NCBI RefSeq assembly: GCF_021650975.2 | Contig: NZ_CP091285.1 | Coordinates: 2,914,001-2,978,000 of the forward strand | Length of the DNA: 64,000 nucleotides | DNA from: Flavobacterium jumunjinense | GTDB taxonomy: Bacteria; Bacteroidota; Bacteroidia; Flavobacteriales; Flavobacteriaceae | Direction: 5' to 3' | Shown: positions 52,126 through 61,180 of the stretch, piece by piece | How the letters are laid out: every line of letters begins with the position of its first letter | How positions within the stretch are numbered: position 1 is the first letter of the stretch | Position numbers and translations under genes: made by a program | The notes under the pieces: model-generated | What the model was told of the DNA's origin: nothing | The model's input: only the letters and a program-made list of their open reading frames with translations | Database searches by the model: none

Positions 52126-52689
52126 ATGACACAAACTATGCAAAAAAAACTTTTTTTTTCAGCTTTCTTATTGCTATTATTTTTTGCGTGTAAAAAAATA
52201 GAATTAAATGAAGCTCAAAAAACTGAACACTTAGAATTTCTTTCAGAATTCGTAAATAATTCAAAAGTAATAAAAGATTCAATAAAAAAGTTCACAGGAT
52301 TTGAACTACTAATCTGTACAAAAAGAAATGTACAAAATTATACAGTTGTCTCTATAAGAGCTTCTTGTGTTCCTTTTTACATAAATCATGAATATGTATA
52401 TAGGTCAATTAATGGGAAGAATGTTCTTTTCTATAATTATGACAAACCATTAACAACTAAAAACTTTTCTGAGGAAATTAGAAATTTAATTAAGAAAAAC
52501 ATTGTGAAATTTGATCCAAGTAATAGAACTTGCTGTGATATGCCATTTTACAATTTTGCTCTCTGTAATGATAACCCATCAAGAATCAATTGCTTCGATA
52601 ATCAAATGATAAACAGACAAATGGAAGTGTACAAACAAAATGAATATATTATTGAACCAGAAATGGTTTTCTATCCAAATTGTGATTAA
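52126..52689 (+). CDS. Lipoprotein of unknown function
   Basis: The 187-residue protein has a lipoprotein signal (FFSAFLLLLFFACKK, lipobox Cys near 22). The mature domain contains Cys in VSIRASCVPFY, in RTCCDMPFYNFALC and in INCFDNQM, plus CD at the end, so disulfides are likely. No family is recognised. It is probably driven by the TATTTTTG box of the MITE-like element directly upstream. Alternative starts (ATG 52126 or ATG 52138) differ by four residues; the second would shorten the pre-signal region. Confidence 0.5.
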   Translation: MTQTMQKKLFFSAFLLLLFFACKKIELNEAQKTEHLEFLSEFVNNSKVIKDSIKKFTGFELLICTKRNVQNYTVVSIRASCVPFYINHEYVYRSINGKNVLFYNYDKPLTTKNFSEEIRNLIKKNIVKFDPSNRTCCDMPFYNFALCNDNPSRINCFDNQMINRQMEVYKQNEYIIEPEMVFYPNCD

Positions 52690-52745
52690 ATAAAAACTAC
52701 TAATAAGACTAGTCATTTTATTCATTCACAATAAAAACAGTAAAG

Positions 52746-53290
52746 ATGTTTTACTTTGAGAAAAACTTCGGATTATTTATGGGAAAGCTATCCGATAATA
52801 AATTCTATAAACATTATGCAATACAGATAAGTATTTCTCTACATTCTGAAATGATACTTTCTTTAGCAAATGAAAAAGAAGTTATTGGTAATGCTTTTTT
52901 AATTCCGCCCAAACGGCAACACAAATTAATAATCAAATCAAATCAAATAACCATGCTAATAAATCCATTGAGTTTTACAGGGAATCGATTGTATTTACAG
53001 TTTGGAAATTTAAAAGACTATATTCTAGAATTAGAGTAGCAACCAATAATTTTGAAAACCCATCCATAGACTGGAATGAAAATCATACTTATATTCAAGA
53101 TAAAGAAATAATTAGGACTTTGGATTGTTCGATACTCCCGACGATTTTTATGCAAAACACCAACAAGAATTAGAAAGGTTTAAGCAATTTATCTATCGTA
53201 CTATTATTAGACATTCAATGAATAGGAATGTGGATCGCATTAGAAGTAATAAAGGCTTGCACTTGAACCCGAATAGGTACACAATCTAAT
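52746..53290 (+). pseudogene. Broken AraC-type regulator (sensor domain only)
   Basis: The first frame (52746-53039) encodes FGLFMGKLSDNKFYKHYAIQISISLHSEMILSL, then PPKRQHKLIIKSNQ, the start of an AraC cupin-type sensor. After a TAG it continues in other frames (NNFENPSIDWNENHTYIQ; then DFYAKHQQELERFKQFIYRTIIRHS) with at least two frame breaks. No DNA-binding HTH follows. The sequence runs into the 21-bp repeat array. It is a decayed gene, distinct from the AraC at 46482. Confidence 0.7.
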
Positions 53291-53325
53291 TAGTGTTCCG
53301 AAGCATGTTTTTACCCCTGCAAATG

Positions 53326-53510
53326 GTCTTCGGACAGCTACTTTTAGTCTTCTGACAGCTTCTGATAGTCTTCTAACAGTTTCTTTTATACTTCTGAGAG
53401 CTTCCAATGCTCTTTTAACAACAGAAAAAGTACAACGGAGCGGTGAAAACAATCTTCTAACAGCTATTTATGTACTTCTAACTTGTTTTTTGATAGTTTT
53501 TAGAAAATGA
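53326..53510 (-). repeat. Second 21-bp-phased repeat array, inverted relative to the first
   Basis: Units start at 53326, 53347, 53368, 53389, 53410, 53431, 53452 and 53473, exactly 21 bases apart, with core GTCTTCTGACAG (decaying toward the right). Read on the minus strand, AAGACTATCAGA is identical to the core in the array at 32537. The minus-strand frame over it gives 7-residue repeats (TVRRLSE, AVRRLKV), which is an automatic result of a 21-base period and not evidence of a protein. Confidence 0.75.
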
Positions 53511-53614
53511 ATTTCTTTTTTTGGGGAGTAGTCAAATTGAGTTAAAAATTAATTTAGATTGTATATTGATCAACTAATTAGAAAAAGGAAATAAATAATA
53601 AGTTTGCATAAATT

Positions 53615-54124
53615 ATGAAAACATTAACCAAGTATTTTATTGTTAGTTTAATAATATTGATTTCTTGTAAAGGAAATTCTGAAAAATCAGGATTGATAGA
53701 TTATAAATCAGAAGACGGTTCGATTTCATTAAAATATCCAGAAAATTGGAGTATTGATGTCTCAAAAAGTTCAGGAGCAAATATTTATCTATTTAGCGGA
53801 AATACAGAAAATATTAATTTAATAATTCAGGATATTGGAAATGATTATAATCTCGACTCATATACTCAATTATCTGAAAATCAAATTAGAAGTATTGAAG
53901 GGGCTAAGCTTTATCAAAGTGAAAGAATTCAAATTAATGGAAATGAAGTGCATTTTCTTGAATATCAGGCTGACATAAGGAAAAGAAGAGAATTGAGATT
54001 TATGCAATACTGTATTTTAAAACATCAAAAAGCTTATGTAATAACCTATACTTGTGAATTGGATAGGTTTGAAAAAACTAAACATTTGGCATTAAAAATT
54101 ATGCAATCGTTTAAGATTCAATAA
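53615..54124 (+). CDS. PsbP/DcrB-like lipoprotein
   Basis: The 169-residue protein has a lipoprotein signal (YFIVSLIILISCKGN, Cys near 18). The mature part begins IDYKSEDGSISLKYPENWSID, typical of PsbP-like/DUF1795 folds, where a 'Fs.~yP.~W.v' strand starts the sheet. It ends with a helix (RFEKTKHLALKIMQSFKIQ), also as in that family. The middle is mixed strand (LIIQDIGNDYN; VHFLEYQADI). The role is unknown, probably periplasmic or outer-membrane-bound. It follows the inverted 21-bp array and may be the last gene of the island. Confidence 0.6.
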   Translation: MKTLTKYFIVSLIILISCKGNSEKSGLIDYKSEDGSISLKYPENWSIDVSKSSGANIYLFSGNTENINLIIQDIGNDYNLDSYTQLSENQIRSIEGAKLYQSERIQINGNEVHFLEYQADIRKRRELRFMQYCILKHQKAYVITYTCELDRFEKTKHLALKIMQSFKIQ

Positions 54125-54592
54125 ATCTACACTCAATAGCTTAGGTTTATTCATTTGTTCTTATTGTTTTTTATTGTCTTTTATTGGGGTTCATTATCAC
54201 TCCTTGAGCCGTTGAGCTCGGAAGGCCAACACCTGTAGTAATAAAATAAAATGACTGATAACAAAAAAAATAAAAAAGTGAAGTAAACCCATGTTAATCA
54301 TTCCCATTTCTATTCCACCACTATAGAGTTATCGTAAAAAGAGTAGATAGTCTTTTAAGAAGAATATACTACTCTTTTTTTTTAAAGTAAGTCTTTTACA
54401 AAACGATATAGAATTACTAAATAGACATGATATAATTTTTGAAGAGCATTTCCATCAATAAAAACAATGTGGAGGTATTAATTTGAAAGTTTTTGTATAT
54501 TTGGAATGCATCAAATTATTAATATAAGCTACAAAGCTGTTAACCATTTTCTAATTTACTATCAATTTTCAACGTACTTTCTACATTAAAAA
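54125..54592. other. Intergenic region with degenerate attC/MITE remnants
   Basis: About 468 bases contain GAGCCGTTGAGCTCGG (54212-54227), CCAACACCTG and a MITE-like piece (54276-54340: AAGTGAAGTAAACCC, GTTAATCATTCC, CCACTATAGAG). The MITE-like piece matches the one at 43671. ATACTACTCTTTTTTTTT at about 54365 could end a hairpin with AGAGTAGATAGT. No gene is present. This seems to be the right edge of the cassette-like island. Confidence 0.45.
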
Positions 54593-54619
54593 TTGATAAT
54601 AATAACAATCATCAACCTC

Positions 54620-55345
54620 ATGAGTCAAAATTTCAACCTTGCTATAGAAAATCCATGTTCAGAAAATTTCAATAATTTTAACTCCACAGAAAAAGGAGGT
54701 TTTTGTAATTCCTGTCGGAAAGAAGTTGTCAATTTTACTAATATGACGGATAGTCAAATTATAGATTACTTTAAAAATAGCACTAAAAAAACATGTGGTT
54801 ATTTTCGTGAAGAACAATTGAAAAATTATGCAAGTCAAATAACTATTTCGCAACAAAAAGGAAAGTTTTGGAACGCAAGCATCATGGGGTTTTCATTACT
54901 TTCATTATTGTCGTTTACTAATGGACTTGCACAGGAAGACACCTCAAATATGACTACGCATAAAGTGCAAACGGATAAAAAGAAAGTTGATAATACGACT
55001 TCAAATAATCAAAACCTTCAAGAACTTACTTCTGGAGTTGTTTATGATGAAAGTCGAATACCGCTTCCTGGAGCAAGCATCACTTTAAAAGGATCAAATA
55101 TTGGAGTCATTACAAATTTTGATGGTGAATTTACTTTTCCAAAACCATTAGAAAAAGAGACAATATTAATAGTAAGTTATCTTGGTTATGAAACAAAAGA
55201 AGTAAAGATTTTAAATAGCAAAAAAATTGTAATAAAATTGGACAGCCCAATGGCGATTCTAATGATGGGTGAGGTAGCAGTTGAAAAAGTGTATCAATCA
55301 AAACCAACTTTTTTTCAGAGAATAGGCAACTTTTTTAAAAAATGA
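54620..55345 (+). CDS. Membrane protein with CarboxypepD_reg-like domain
   Basis: The start is set at ATG 54620 (MSQNFNLAIENPCSENFNNF), where the conserved head begins; nine codons upstream are in frame but outside any domain. The N-terminal segment has four Cys (NPCSENF; GGFCNSCRKEVVNF; KTCGYF), as in a small zinc-ribbon-like module of flavobacterial proteins. One membrane helix follows (SIMGFSLLSLLSFTNGLAQ, about 75-95). The C-terminal domain (about 145-225) is a CarboxypepD_reg-like beta-sandwich: LTSGVVYDESRIPLPGASITLKGSNIGVITNFDGEFTF (in parts). It overlaps the transglutaminase gene by four bases, so the two are coupled. Confidence 0.75.
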   Translation: MSQNFNLAIENPCSENFNNFNSTEKGGFCNSCRKEVVNFTNMTDSQIIDYFKNSTKKTCGYFREEQLKNYASQITISQQKGKFWNASIMGFSLLSLLSFTNGLAQEDTSNMTTHKVQTDKKKVDNTTSNNQNLQELTSGVVYDESRIPLPGASITLKGSNIGVITNFDGEFTFPKPLEKETILIVSYLGYETKEVKILNSKKIVIKLDSPMAILMMGEVAVEKVYQSKPTFFQRIGNFFKK

Positions 55346-56355
55346 TAAAGTTCTTTTATTTAATAGTCATTTTTTTTGGAAGCACTAGTTTACAAGCTCA
55401 ATTATCAGATTTTAAGAGTTTCAACTTTACAAAAGCAGATGCTAAAGCACTTCAATATAAAGGAGAAAGTTTAGAAAACATGCCTAAACTGGCATATGAC
55501 TTAACATATAACCTAGCTACAGATGTTGAAAAATTTAGAGCTATATTTATTTGGGTAAGCACAAATATTAAGTATGAATATGGTTTTTATCTAAAAAATG
55601 CTAGAGTACGGAAAAAGTTTAAAAACGATAGTATAAAACTAGCCGAATGGAACAAAGAGTTTAGTTTAAAAGTTTTTAAAAAACTATTAAAAGAACAAAA
55701 AACAGTTTGTACAGGTTATGCCTATCTTATTAAAGAACTTTCCAATTTAGCAAATATAAAATGCGAAATAATTGATGGTTATGGTCGCACTGCAAACGAT
55801 GAAACATTACGGCTTATAGTACCAAACCACTCTTGGAATGCTGTGCAACTTAATAATAAATGGTATCTGTGTGACGCTACTTGGTCAAGTGGCTATTATA
55901 ATGCTAATGAATATAAGTTTCAATATGATTTTAATGATGGCTATTTTTTAACCGATCCCAATTGGTTTGTGAAAAATCATTTTCCTTTAGATTCGAAATG
56001 GTTGTTAACGGCTAAAGAAACCCAGTTTTCAGCGTTCGAAAAAATGCCAATTATGTATAATGAAGCGTTTAAATATAAAGTTTTCCCAATGCATTCTTTA
56101 AAACTTAGGAACGAAGTGGTTAAAAATAAAGAAGTTGTATTTTTTATAAAAGCACTATACTCATTAGAAAAAAAAGCGATAAAAATAGAAATTGGTTCAG
56201 GTAAAAATAGTAGTCTTGTGCAACCAATTATTAATGAGCTTAGTGATGGGGTTTTCGAAATAAAACACACATTTACTACTAGAGGAGTTTATGATGTACA
56301 TTTCAAAATGAATGAGGATTATATTTTTACGTATATTGTTAAAGTGAAAAAATGA
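55342..56355 (+). CDS. Secreted transglutaminase-like protein
   Basis: The 337-residue protein has a signal peptide (1-19, STSLQAQ). The transglutaminase-like core (about 50-215) has all three catalytic residues in order: Cys in KTVCTGYAYLI, His in VPNHSWNAVQL, and Asp in WYLCDATWSSGYYN. The C-terminal 110 residues form a beta-rich domain (VVFFIKALYSLEKKAIKIEI; FTTRGVYDVHFKMNEDYIF). Such proteins act as cysteine peptidases or protein-handling domains in the periplasm. It is coupled to the CarboxypepD_reg-like gene (four-base overlap) and may act on, or with, that protein. Confidence 0.8.
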   Translation: MIKFFYLIVIFFGSTSLQAQLSDFKSFNFTKADAKALQYKGESLENMPKLAYDLTYNLATDVEKFRAIFIWVSTNIKYEYGFYLKNARVRKKFKNDSIKLAEWNKEFSLKVFKKLLKEQKTVCTGYAYLIKELSNLANIKCEIIDGYGRTANDETLRLIVPNHSWNAVQLNNKWYLCDATWSSGYYNANEYKFQYDFNDGYFLTDPNWFVKNHFPLDSKWLLTAKETQFSAFEKMPIMYNEAFKYKVFPMHSLKLRNEVVKNKEVVFFIKALYSLEKKAIKIEIGSGKNSSLVQPIINELSDGVFEIKHTFTTRGVYDVHFKMNEDYIFTYIVKVKK

Positions 56356-56361
56356 AAAAAG

Positions 56362-56559
56362 CTGTATTATAAGATCAATGAAATTCTTTGGTTCGAATGG
56401 GTTCCAATTGGAATAAACAATGAAGAGAATATTACCGATGAGATTATCATAAATTACAAAGAGATAAACAACATGACAAAAATAGTGAGAAAAAAAATGA
56501 ACAAGTATTTTTTAAAGAATATACATAGTATTAAAATTGTAGCTCACAGTAAGATTTAA
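56362..56559 (+). pseudogene. Remnant of a small protein gene
   Basis: A 65-codon frame without a start (beginning LYYKINEILWFEWVPIGINNEENITDE) ends at TAA 56557-56559. 'Y.kineiLW.eWdPIGi' is a motif of a small bacterial family of unknown function, where the usual start is missing here. The transglutaminase stop lies just upstream. It is therefore a 5'-truncated gene. Confidence 0.4.
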
Positions 56560-56676
56560 TTATAAGTAGTATTACAATAACTTAAATTCCATAATTAGAC
56601 ACGCTCAGTTTAACAATTACAAATAATTGTTTTAAGCTTTTTTTTTTAATAGTATAAGTAGAGTATAGTAGGAAGA

Positions 56677-58578
56677 CTACCAGCCACCGCCACCACCTCC
56701 GCCACCTCCGCCACCAGAGCTTCCACCTCCAGAACTTCCGCTACTCCAGCTTCCAGAACTACCACTTCCCGAAGAGGAACTAGAAGAAGGATCTATAGCC
56801 GAACGCGTTACAGCGCTACTTAATCCAGATACGAAATGAGAAGGTCTTCTGTAGAAATTATCATCATTTGTACACCAATCGGGATGATATTGGGCTAACT
56901 CTAATACTTTTTCAAAGTTTTTGCCCCAAGCTACATCAACATCTAAAGCAATAGCATAGGGTAATAATTCTTCAAATAATTCAGGAGTCAATTCGGGAGC
57001 GTTAAGTAAATTGATGCGTTCTTTTTCTGCTGTTTCTAAATACCGTTTAAAACCTTCAATTCTAAGATGTGCTTCTGCTCCTTCAGTAGTATATTTTCCT
57101 AAATGGTAAGCATAAAAAACATAGACCAGAAAAATGATTCCTAAAATAATAAGTTGGGTAGATCCTAAAAAAACAAGTGTAAAGAAGAAAATAATAATGG
57201 CAGGAAAGCCAGCAAAAAAGAAAAGTATAAATCTTATAATAATGAGTCCTGTTTTCTCTATTTTTTTCGTGAACCAATAGGTGAAAATAGCCAACATGAT
57301 TGTAAATACGATATAAACAATACTGTTTATTTGGGTTTTAGAACTAGAAAGTACAATATATGTTAAACCCGCAATAATAAAAATTAGAAAACCAATGAAT
57401 TTTTTTCTAGTGTTGTCTATATAGTATTTTTTTAGATCAATTTGAGAAGTTATACTTTTTATCCATGCACTATATGCTTTACTAAAAAGCACATGGTTTT
57501 TATTGTCTACTTTAATATTTTTTTTGCTTGATAAACAATCGAAATAGGCCGCTTCTTCTTCGCTCAATGAAGCAGTAAGTTTATTCTTTATCTCAATTTC
57601 ATAGGCTGTAGTGTTGGTAAAAATACCACTTTCAATTGCCGATGTTATTTTTATACCGCCTTTTATAGCTGTATTTATTATGGAAGCCATATATGACTTT
57701 GTACTTTCACTTCTTTGATAAACATAGCCTAAAATGGCAGGAGACCAATTAAAAGGAGGTCTGAATTCTGGAATAATTGACTTTTCAGCAGGATCTTTTC
57801 CATGTTTTTTCCAGTCTAAAAAATAGAAAAAGAACATGCCTAGCCCAAAAAAAGTAGACCAGATGTACATTTTAATTTGGCTGTAAAAAGAAGAGGCTTT
57901 TTGAAGTGAACCAGGAGGATTTATAGTTCCTTTTGGAAAAGAAGCAGCAACAGTAAAGCCTTCATAAGCATTAAGTTGTAAGGCTGTAAAAGTGATTGCT
58001 GTTCTATTGTGACTCAGCGTACTAATGCAATTAGAAGTAGTAGAACCACTAATACCTGTATAGCAATTCACATTTCCGAAAGTAGTATTTTCCGAAGGTA
58101 GAAATAATTGACACGTTGCTTTCGCTATAGGGATTGTCCAACCATTCCCAGTCACATTCCAATAGAGTTCGTCATAATCATCAAAATAACCAACTTGATA
58201 CGGAGTGCTATAACTAATTTGATATTGATAGGTGTTATTCTCTAATTCAATATCTTTATCGCCAATGTATATTTTCCATTCACCCGCACTTTCTTCTGTG
58301 AAATAATTTTCATTGATGCCATTTTTTTTAATGGAGTTAATGGAGTATTCAACATCAATTGCAGTATTGTTTTTATCTTTTCGTTGTAACGGAAGTGTTC
58401 TAAGTAAACCATGTTTAAAGATGTCTCCTTCTGCTTTTATCGTTATGTTTTCAATAACTTGGATTGTTCCCGATTTTTCAATTTGGATACTAACATGAAA
58501 GTCGGTTATTTGTTCTTGACTATAAGAAAGACAGAAAACAAATAGGAATACAATTGAAAGCCTTTTTTTTAATGACAT
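56677..58578 (-). CDS. DUF2207 membrane protein with Gly/Ser-rich end
   Basis: The 633-residue protein has a signal peptide (1-20). A DUF2207 extracytoplasmic domain follows (about 22-215; EQITDFHVSIQIEKSGTIQVIENI, then HGLLRTLPLQRK). A membrane helix (about 235-257) and a cytosolic domain with PEFRPPFNWSPAILGYVYQR come next. Two to three further helices (about 390-485) precede HLRIEGFKRYLETAEKERI and PYAIALDVDVAWGKNFE. It ends in a flexible Ser/Gly tract finishing with ten Gly and a Trp. This layout is typical of DUF2207/YciQ-type proteins. It is 10 bases downstream of the LemA gene; LemA-DUF2207 pairs are a widespread conserved couple. Function unknown. Confidence 0.85.
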   Translation of the reverse strand: MSLKKRLSIVFLFVFCLSYSQEQITDFHVSIQIEKSGTIQVIENITIKAEGDIFKHGLLRTLPLQRKDKNNTAIDVEYSINSIKKNGINENYFTEESAGEWKIYIGDKDIELENNTYQYQISYSTPYQVGYFDDYDELYWNVTGNGWTIPIAKATCQLFLPSENTTFGNVNCYTGISGSTTSNCISTLSHNRTAITFTALQLNAYEGFTVAASFPKGTINPPGSLQKASSFYSQIKMYIWSTFFGLGMFFFYFLDWKKHGKDPAEKSIIPEFRPPFNWSPAILGYVYQRSESTKSYMASIINTAIKGGIKITSAIESGIFTNTTAYEIEIKNKLTASLSEEEAAYFDCLSSKKNIKVDNKNHVLFSKAYSAWIKSITSQIDLKKYYIDNTRKKFIGFLIFIIAGLTYIVLSSSKTQINSIVYIVFTIMLAIFTYWFTKKIEKTGLIIIRFILFFFAGFPAIIIFFFTLVFLGSTQLIILGIIFLVYVFYAYHLGKYTTEGAEAHLRIEGFKRYLETAEKERINLLNAPELTPELFEELLPYAIALDVDVAWGKNFEKVLELAQYHPDWCTNDDNFYRRPSHFVSGLSSAVTRSAIDPSSSSSSGSGSSGSWSSGSSGGGSSGGGGGGGGGGGW

Positions 58579-58588
58579 ATTATTAGTG

Positions 58589-59143
58589 TTAAAACTGAAC
58601 TTTAGGCGTTTCTCTTTGTGCTACATTATCGAGTTCTAGGAAATTCTTTTTAGGGAATCCAAAAACAGAAGCTACTAGGTTATTTGGGAACGATTGTACA
58701 CTAATATTATAATCTCTCACGGTTCCGTTATAGTATCTTTTCGAGCGTTCTACATCCGTCTCTAGTAGGCTTAATTCGTTTTGAAGACTTAGAAAATTGG
58801 TGTTAGATTTTAAATCGGGATAGTTTTCAGCCAAAGCAAAAAGCTTCGTTACAGATTGACTAATTGTGGCATCGAGCTGCATTTTTTGATCGCTATCGGT
58901 TGTGTTTAACGCTTTATTGCGAAGATTTACAATTTCAGTTAGTGTGTCTCTTTCATGAGCCGTATAGCCTTTGATGGTTTCTACAAGATTAGGAATTAGA
59001 TCATATCTTTTCTTCAGAATCACATCAATACCGCTAAATGCTTCTTCTACTAAAGTACGTTTTGCTACAAAATTATTGTAGCTAAATATTAGAAATAAAA
59101 CAATTAATACAGGTATTGCTACATAAATTATAGTTGAAATCAT
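58589..59143 (-). CDS. lemA: LemA family protein
   Basis: The start is set at ATG 59143 (MISTIIYVAIPVLIVLFLIF), giving a single N-terminal membrane helix; nine more codons are open upstream. The 184-residue protein shows the LemA core: KRTLVEEAFSGIDVILKKRYDLIPNLVETIKGYTAHERDTL, then LNARNKALNT-like LRNKALNT, FALAENYPDLKSNTNFLSLQNEL and ERSKRYYNGTVRDYNISVQSFPNNLVA (in parts). The long helices form an extracytoplasmic bundle. It precedes the DUF2207 gene on the same strand, a common pairing of unknown mechanism. Confidence 0.9.
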   Translation of the reverse strand: MISTIIYVAIPVLIVLFLIFSYNNFVAKRTLVEEAFSGIDVILKKRYDLIPNLVETIKGYTAHERDTLTEIVNLRNKALNTTDSDQKMQLDATISQSVTKLFALAENYPDLKSNTNFLSLQNELSLLETDVERSKRYYNGTVRDYNISVQSFPNNLVASVFGFPKKNFLELDNVAQRETPKVQF

Positions 59144-59405
59144 TGAGTTTGTTTTTTTTATTTTAAACAAATATATTAGAAATAGCAGTAAATAATAGCT
59201 GGTATAAGATATTAATTAACAAGCAACTTAAAAAAGTGGAATAATTTTTTGTTAACCGAATTCAAGAACCTAGTTTATTTATCTAAAGAATTCTTATTGT
59301 TTTATTGATACATAAGCTTTAGATTTGTTCGCATTAAAAAAAACTTATTTTTATAGACAACAATATAAAAAAGTAAGCGAAAAAGAATAAAAAGTAAAGA
59401 TAAAT

Positions 59406-59888
59406 ATGACTTCTAAAACGCCAACAATTAGACAATCTTCATGGTTTGCAATACTACCACAATTTGGTATAATGTTGCTTTTCATATTTTTATTTTCAAT
59501 GTCAAATCTAAAAGATCCGTCTTTGTTTGCACTAATTACGTATTTTTTTATTGCAATGTCTTTAAGAAATTTTGTTCCTAAAAGCCATAGAGAAGGGATA
59601 AAATTAACAAACAAAAAGCGATTTGAAGCTGCAATACCGAAGTTCGAAAATAGTTATGCATTCTTTACAAAGAACAGTTGGATTGATAAATATAGATATT
59701 TAACACTTTTTAGTTCCTCTAGAATGAGTTATAGAGAAATGGCGTTGTGTAATATTGCTTTTTGCTACAGCCAAATTAAAAATGGTACAAAAGCTTTAGA
59801 ATATTATGAAAAAGCGCAACGTGAATTTCCAGATAGTGGTTTAGCATTAGCAGGAATAAATATGCTTAAATCTATAGGTAAAGAATAA
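59406..59888 (+). CDS. Membrane protein with TPR-like C-terminus
   Basis: The 160-residue protein has two close N-terminal membrane helices (about 13-32 and 37-55: FAILPQFGIMLLFIFLFSM; LFALITYFFIAMSL). A C-terminal region (about 65-158) follows with at least two TPR-like units (KRFEAAIPKFENSYAFF; LCNIAFCYSQIKNGTKALEYYEKAQREFPDSGLAL, in parts). No family symbol is assigned. It is divergent from the LemA pair, 262 bases away, and convergent with the next cluster. It could scaffold a membrane complex. Confidence 0.6.
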   Translation: MTSKTPTIRQSSWFAILPQFGIMLLFIFLFSMSNLKDPSLFALITYFFIAMSLRNFVPKSHREGIKLTNKKRFEAAIPKFENSYAFFTKNSWIDKYRYLTLFSSSRMSYREMALCNIAFCYSQIKNGTKALEYYEKAQREFPDSGLALAGINMLKSIGKE

Positions 59889-59937
59889 AAGTATTTTTTT
59901 TTAATGAAACAAACATAGTGCTTTTTCTAGTTTAATA

Positions 59938-60747
59938 TCAAATCCATTTTTTTGGCTGATATTCATCAATCCATTCTTTTGGATAACGCTCATACAAATC
60001 TTTTAACAAGTGTTTGTTCAAATCGGTCTTTTGAAAATCCTTATAAAAACTCCCCAATAACCAAACGGTTGTGTTTTCTAGTTTGTTTTGATGGAATGAA
60101 AACAAAATATCTTTAGAAGATTGTTTAGTATCTAAAAGTAGTATTACTAAAGAACCAGCAGTTGTGAAATTGCTGTCAAAATGCAATGAAAATCCTTCAT
60201 GAATGCGTTTCATTAAAGTAGTATTTTCTAAGAATGGAAGAAAACGAATTGCTTTTTTTCGTAGATTCGGAAAATTAGTATAATTGCTACAAAGAATTAG
60301 AAAATCGAGTAAACTTGCATATTCTTCATGAGTAATGTTGTGTACATTTTTAGCTTCATCACTATTCGTTATTCCAAAAAGTAAATAAATTTTATCAGCA
60401 CTCAAATAGCTATTATCCCAATCATTGTCAACTATATTTTTTTCAACCGCTTGTAAGAATAAAGAAAAATATTGAGGCAAAGGCTTGTCAATTGTCCCTA
60501 ATTTAAGACGATAATAATAGGCTAAATGAATAATTTCATCAGGGATTTTTGCCATTTTAGTTTTCATAACCCTATCAATTTCATAATGATAAAACGGGAA
60601 AAATTGCCCTTGAAAATGATGTTCACGAGCTTCTTTTTCGCTTTCTATAAAATGTTCCAAAAGAGCCAGATTGTCTTTTTTAATTTGAACAGCAAAATCT
60701 AAATTTCTGTAACGTTTTTCTTGTTCGTTTAATAAATTAGTACTCAT
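59938..60747 (-). CDS. Helical repeat protein of unknown function (three-gene cluster, third)
   Basis: The 269-residue cytosolic protein is built almost wholly of helices: NLALLEHFIESEKEAREHHF, EIIHLAYYYRLKLGTIDKPLPQYF, then HEEYASLLDFLILCSNYTNFPNLRKKAIRFL. The pattern resembles immunity- or PoNe-type helical proteins, but no family can be named. It overlaps the gene at 60737 by 11 bases, so the two are coupled. The cluster runs from 61633 down to 59938 on the minus strand. Confidence 0.5.
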   Translation of the reverse strand: MSTNLLNEQEKRYRNLDFAVQIKKDNLALLEHFIESEKEAREHHFQGQFFPFYHYEIDRVMKTKMAKIPDEIIHLAYYYRLKLGTIDKPLPQYFSLFLQAVEKNIVDNDWDNSYLSADKIYLLFGITNSDEAKNVHNITHEEYASLLDFLILCSNYTNFPNLRKKAIRFLPFLENTTLMKRIHEGFSLHFDSNFTTAGSLVILLLDTKQSSKDILFSFHQNKLENTTVWLLGSFYKDFQKTDLNKHLLKDLYERYPKEWIDEYQPKKWI

Positions 60748-61162
60748 TCTTAATTATCTTGTTTACTGTAAGAGCGGTTTTCGTAATGTCTCTACTTTTT
60801 GGGTGAAAAATATATATTCTGTTTTTATCCCTATAATCTATAAATATAAGATTTTCATTTGCATAACCAATGAGAACACTCAAAGAAAAACGATGCAACG
60901 AGAAAGCTATGCCGTTTTGATCATAGGTGAAATTACTATTAACTTTCTGTAAATTTGGAACATGAGCCTTTAGAGAATGAATTGTAAGTATCTCCATACC
61001 ATGAATAACAACAGGCTTGCACAGTTCGTCAATGGTAAATAAGTTGAACTTTTCGCTGTTGAAACTAATAGTTTTTGGGTTATCTTTAATAAAATCTAAA
61101 TAATCAAGAGAAATAATTTCATTCAATTGGTTTAGAGTGTTTTCAATGTATTGTGTATTCAT
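60737..61162 (-). CDS. Small protein of unknown function (three-gene cluster, second)
   Basis: The 141-residue protein begins ENTLNQLNEIISLDYLDFI, and later has LQKVNSNFTYDQNGIAFSLHRFSLSV and GYANENLIFIDYRDKNRIYIFHPKSRDI (in parts). The helix-then-strands order and 'dFl.~~nG....' phrase are reminiscent of SUKH/SMI1-type immunity proteins, but the protein is short and the match weak. It has no signal peptide. It is 18 bases after the gene at 61181 and overlaps the one at 59938. If the cluster is a polymorphic-toxin immunity set, no toxin gene is seen next to it. Confidence 0.4.
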   Translation of the reverse strand: MNTQYIENTLNQLNEIISLDYLDFIKDNPKTISFNSEKFNLFTIDELCKPVVIHGMEILTIHSLKAHVPNLQKVNSNFTYDQNGIAFSLHRFSLSVLIGYANENLIFIDYRDKNRIYIFHPKSRDITKTALTVNKIIKNEY

Positions 61163-61180
61163 TGTCTCTTTTTAATTGAT

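Noticed and set aside
53240..53452. Minus-strand frame with heptad repeats (TVRRLSE, AVRRLKV) as a coiled-coil protein
   Set aside because: A 21-base DNA period automatically gives 7-residue repeats. The frame has no start context and the related array at 32537 is not a multiple of three, so it is non-coding.
57083..57277. 64-residue hydrophobic minus-strand frame inside the DUF2207 gene
   Set aside because: It is an out-of-frame reading of membrane-helix codons of DUF2207 and has no independent support.
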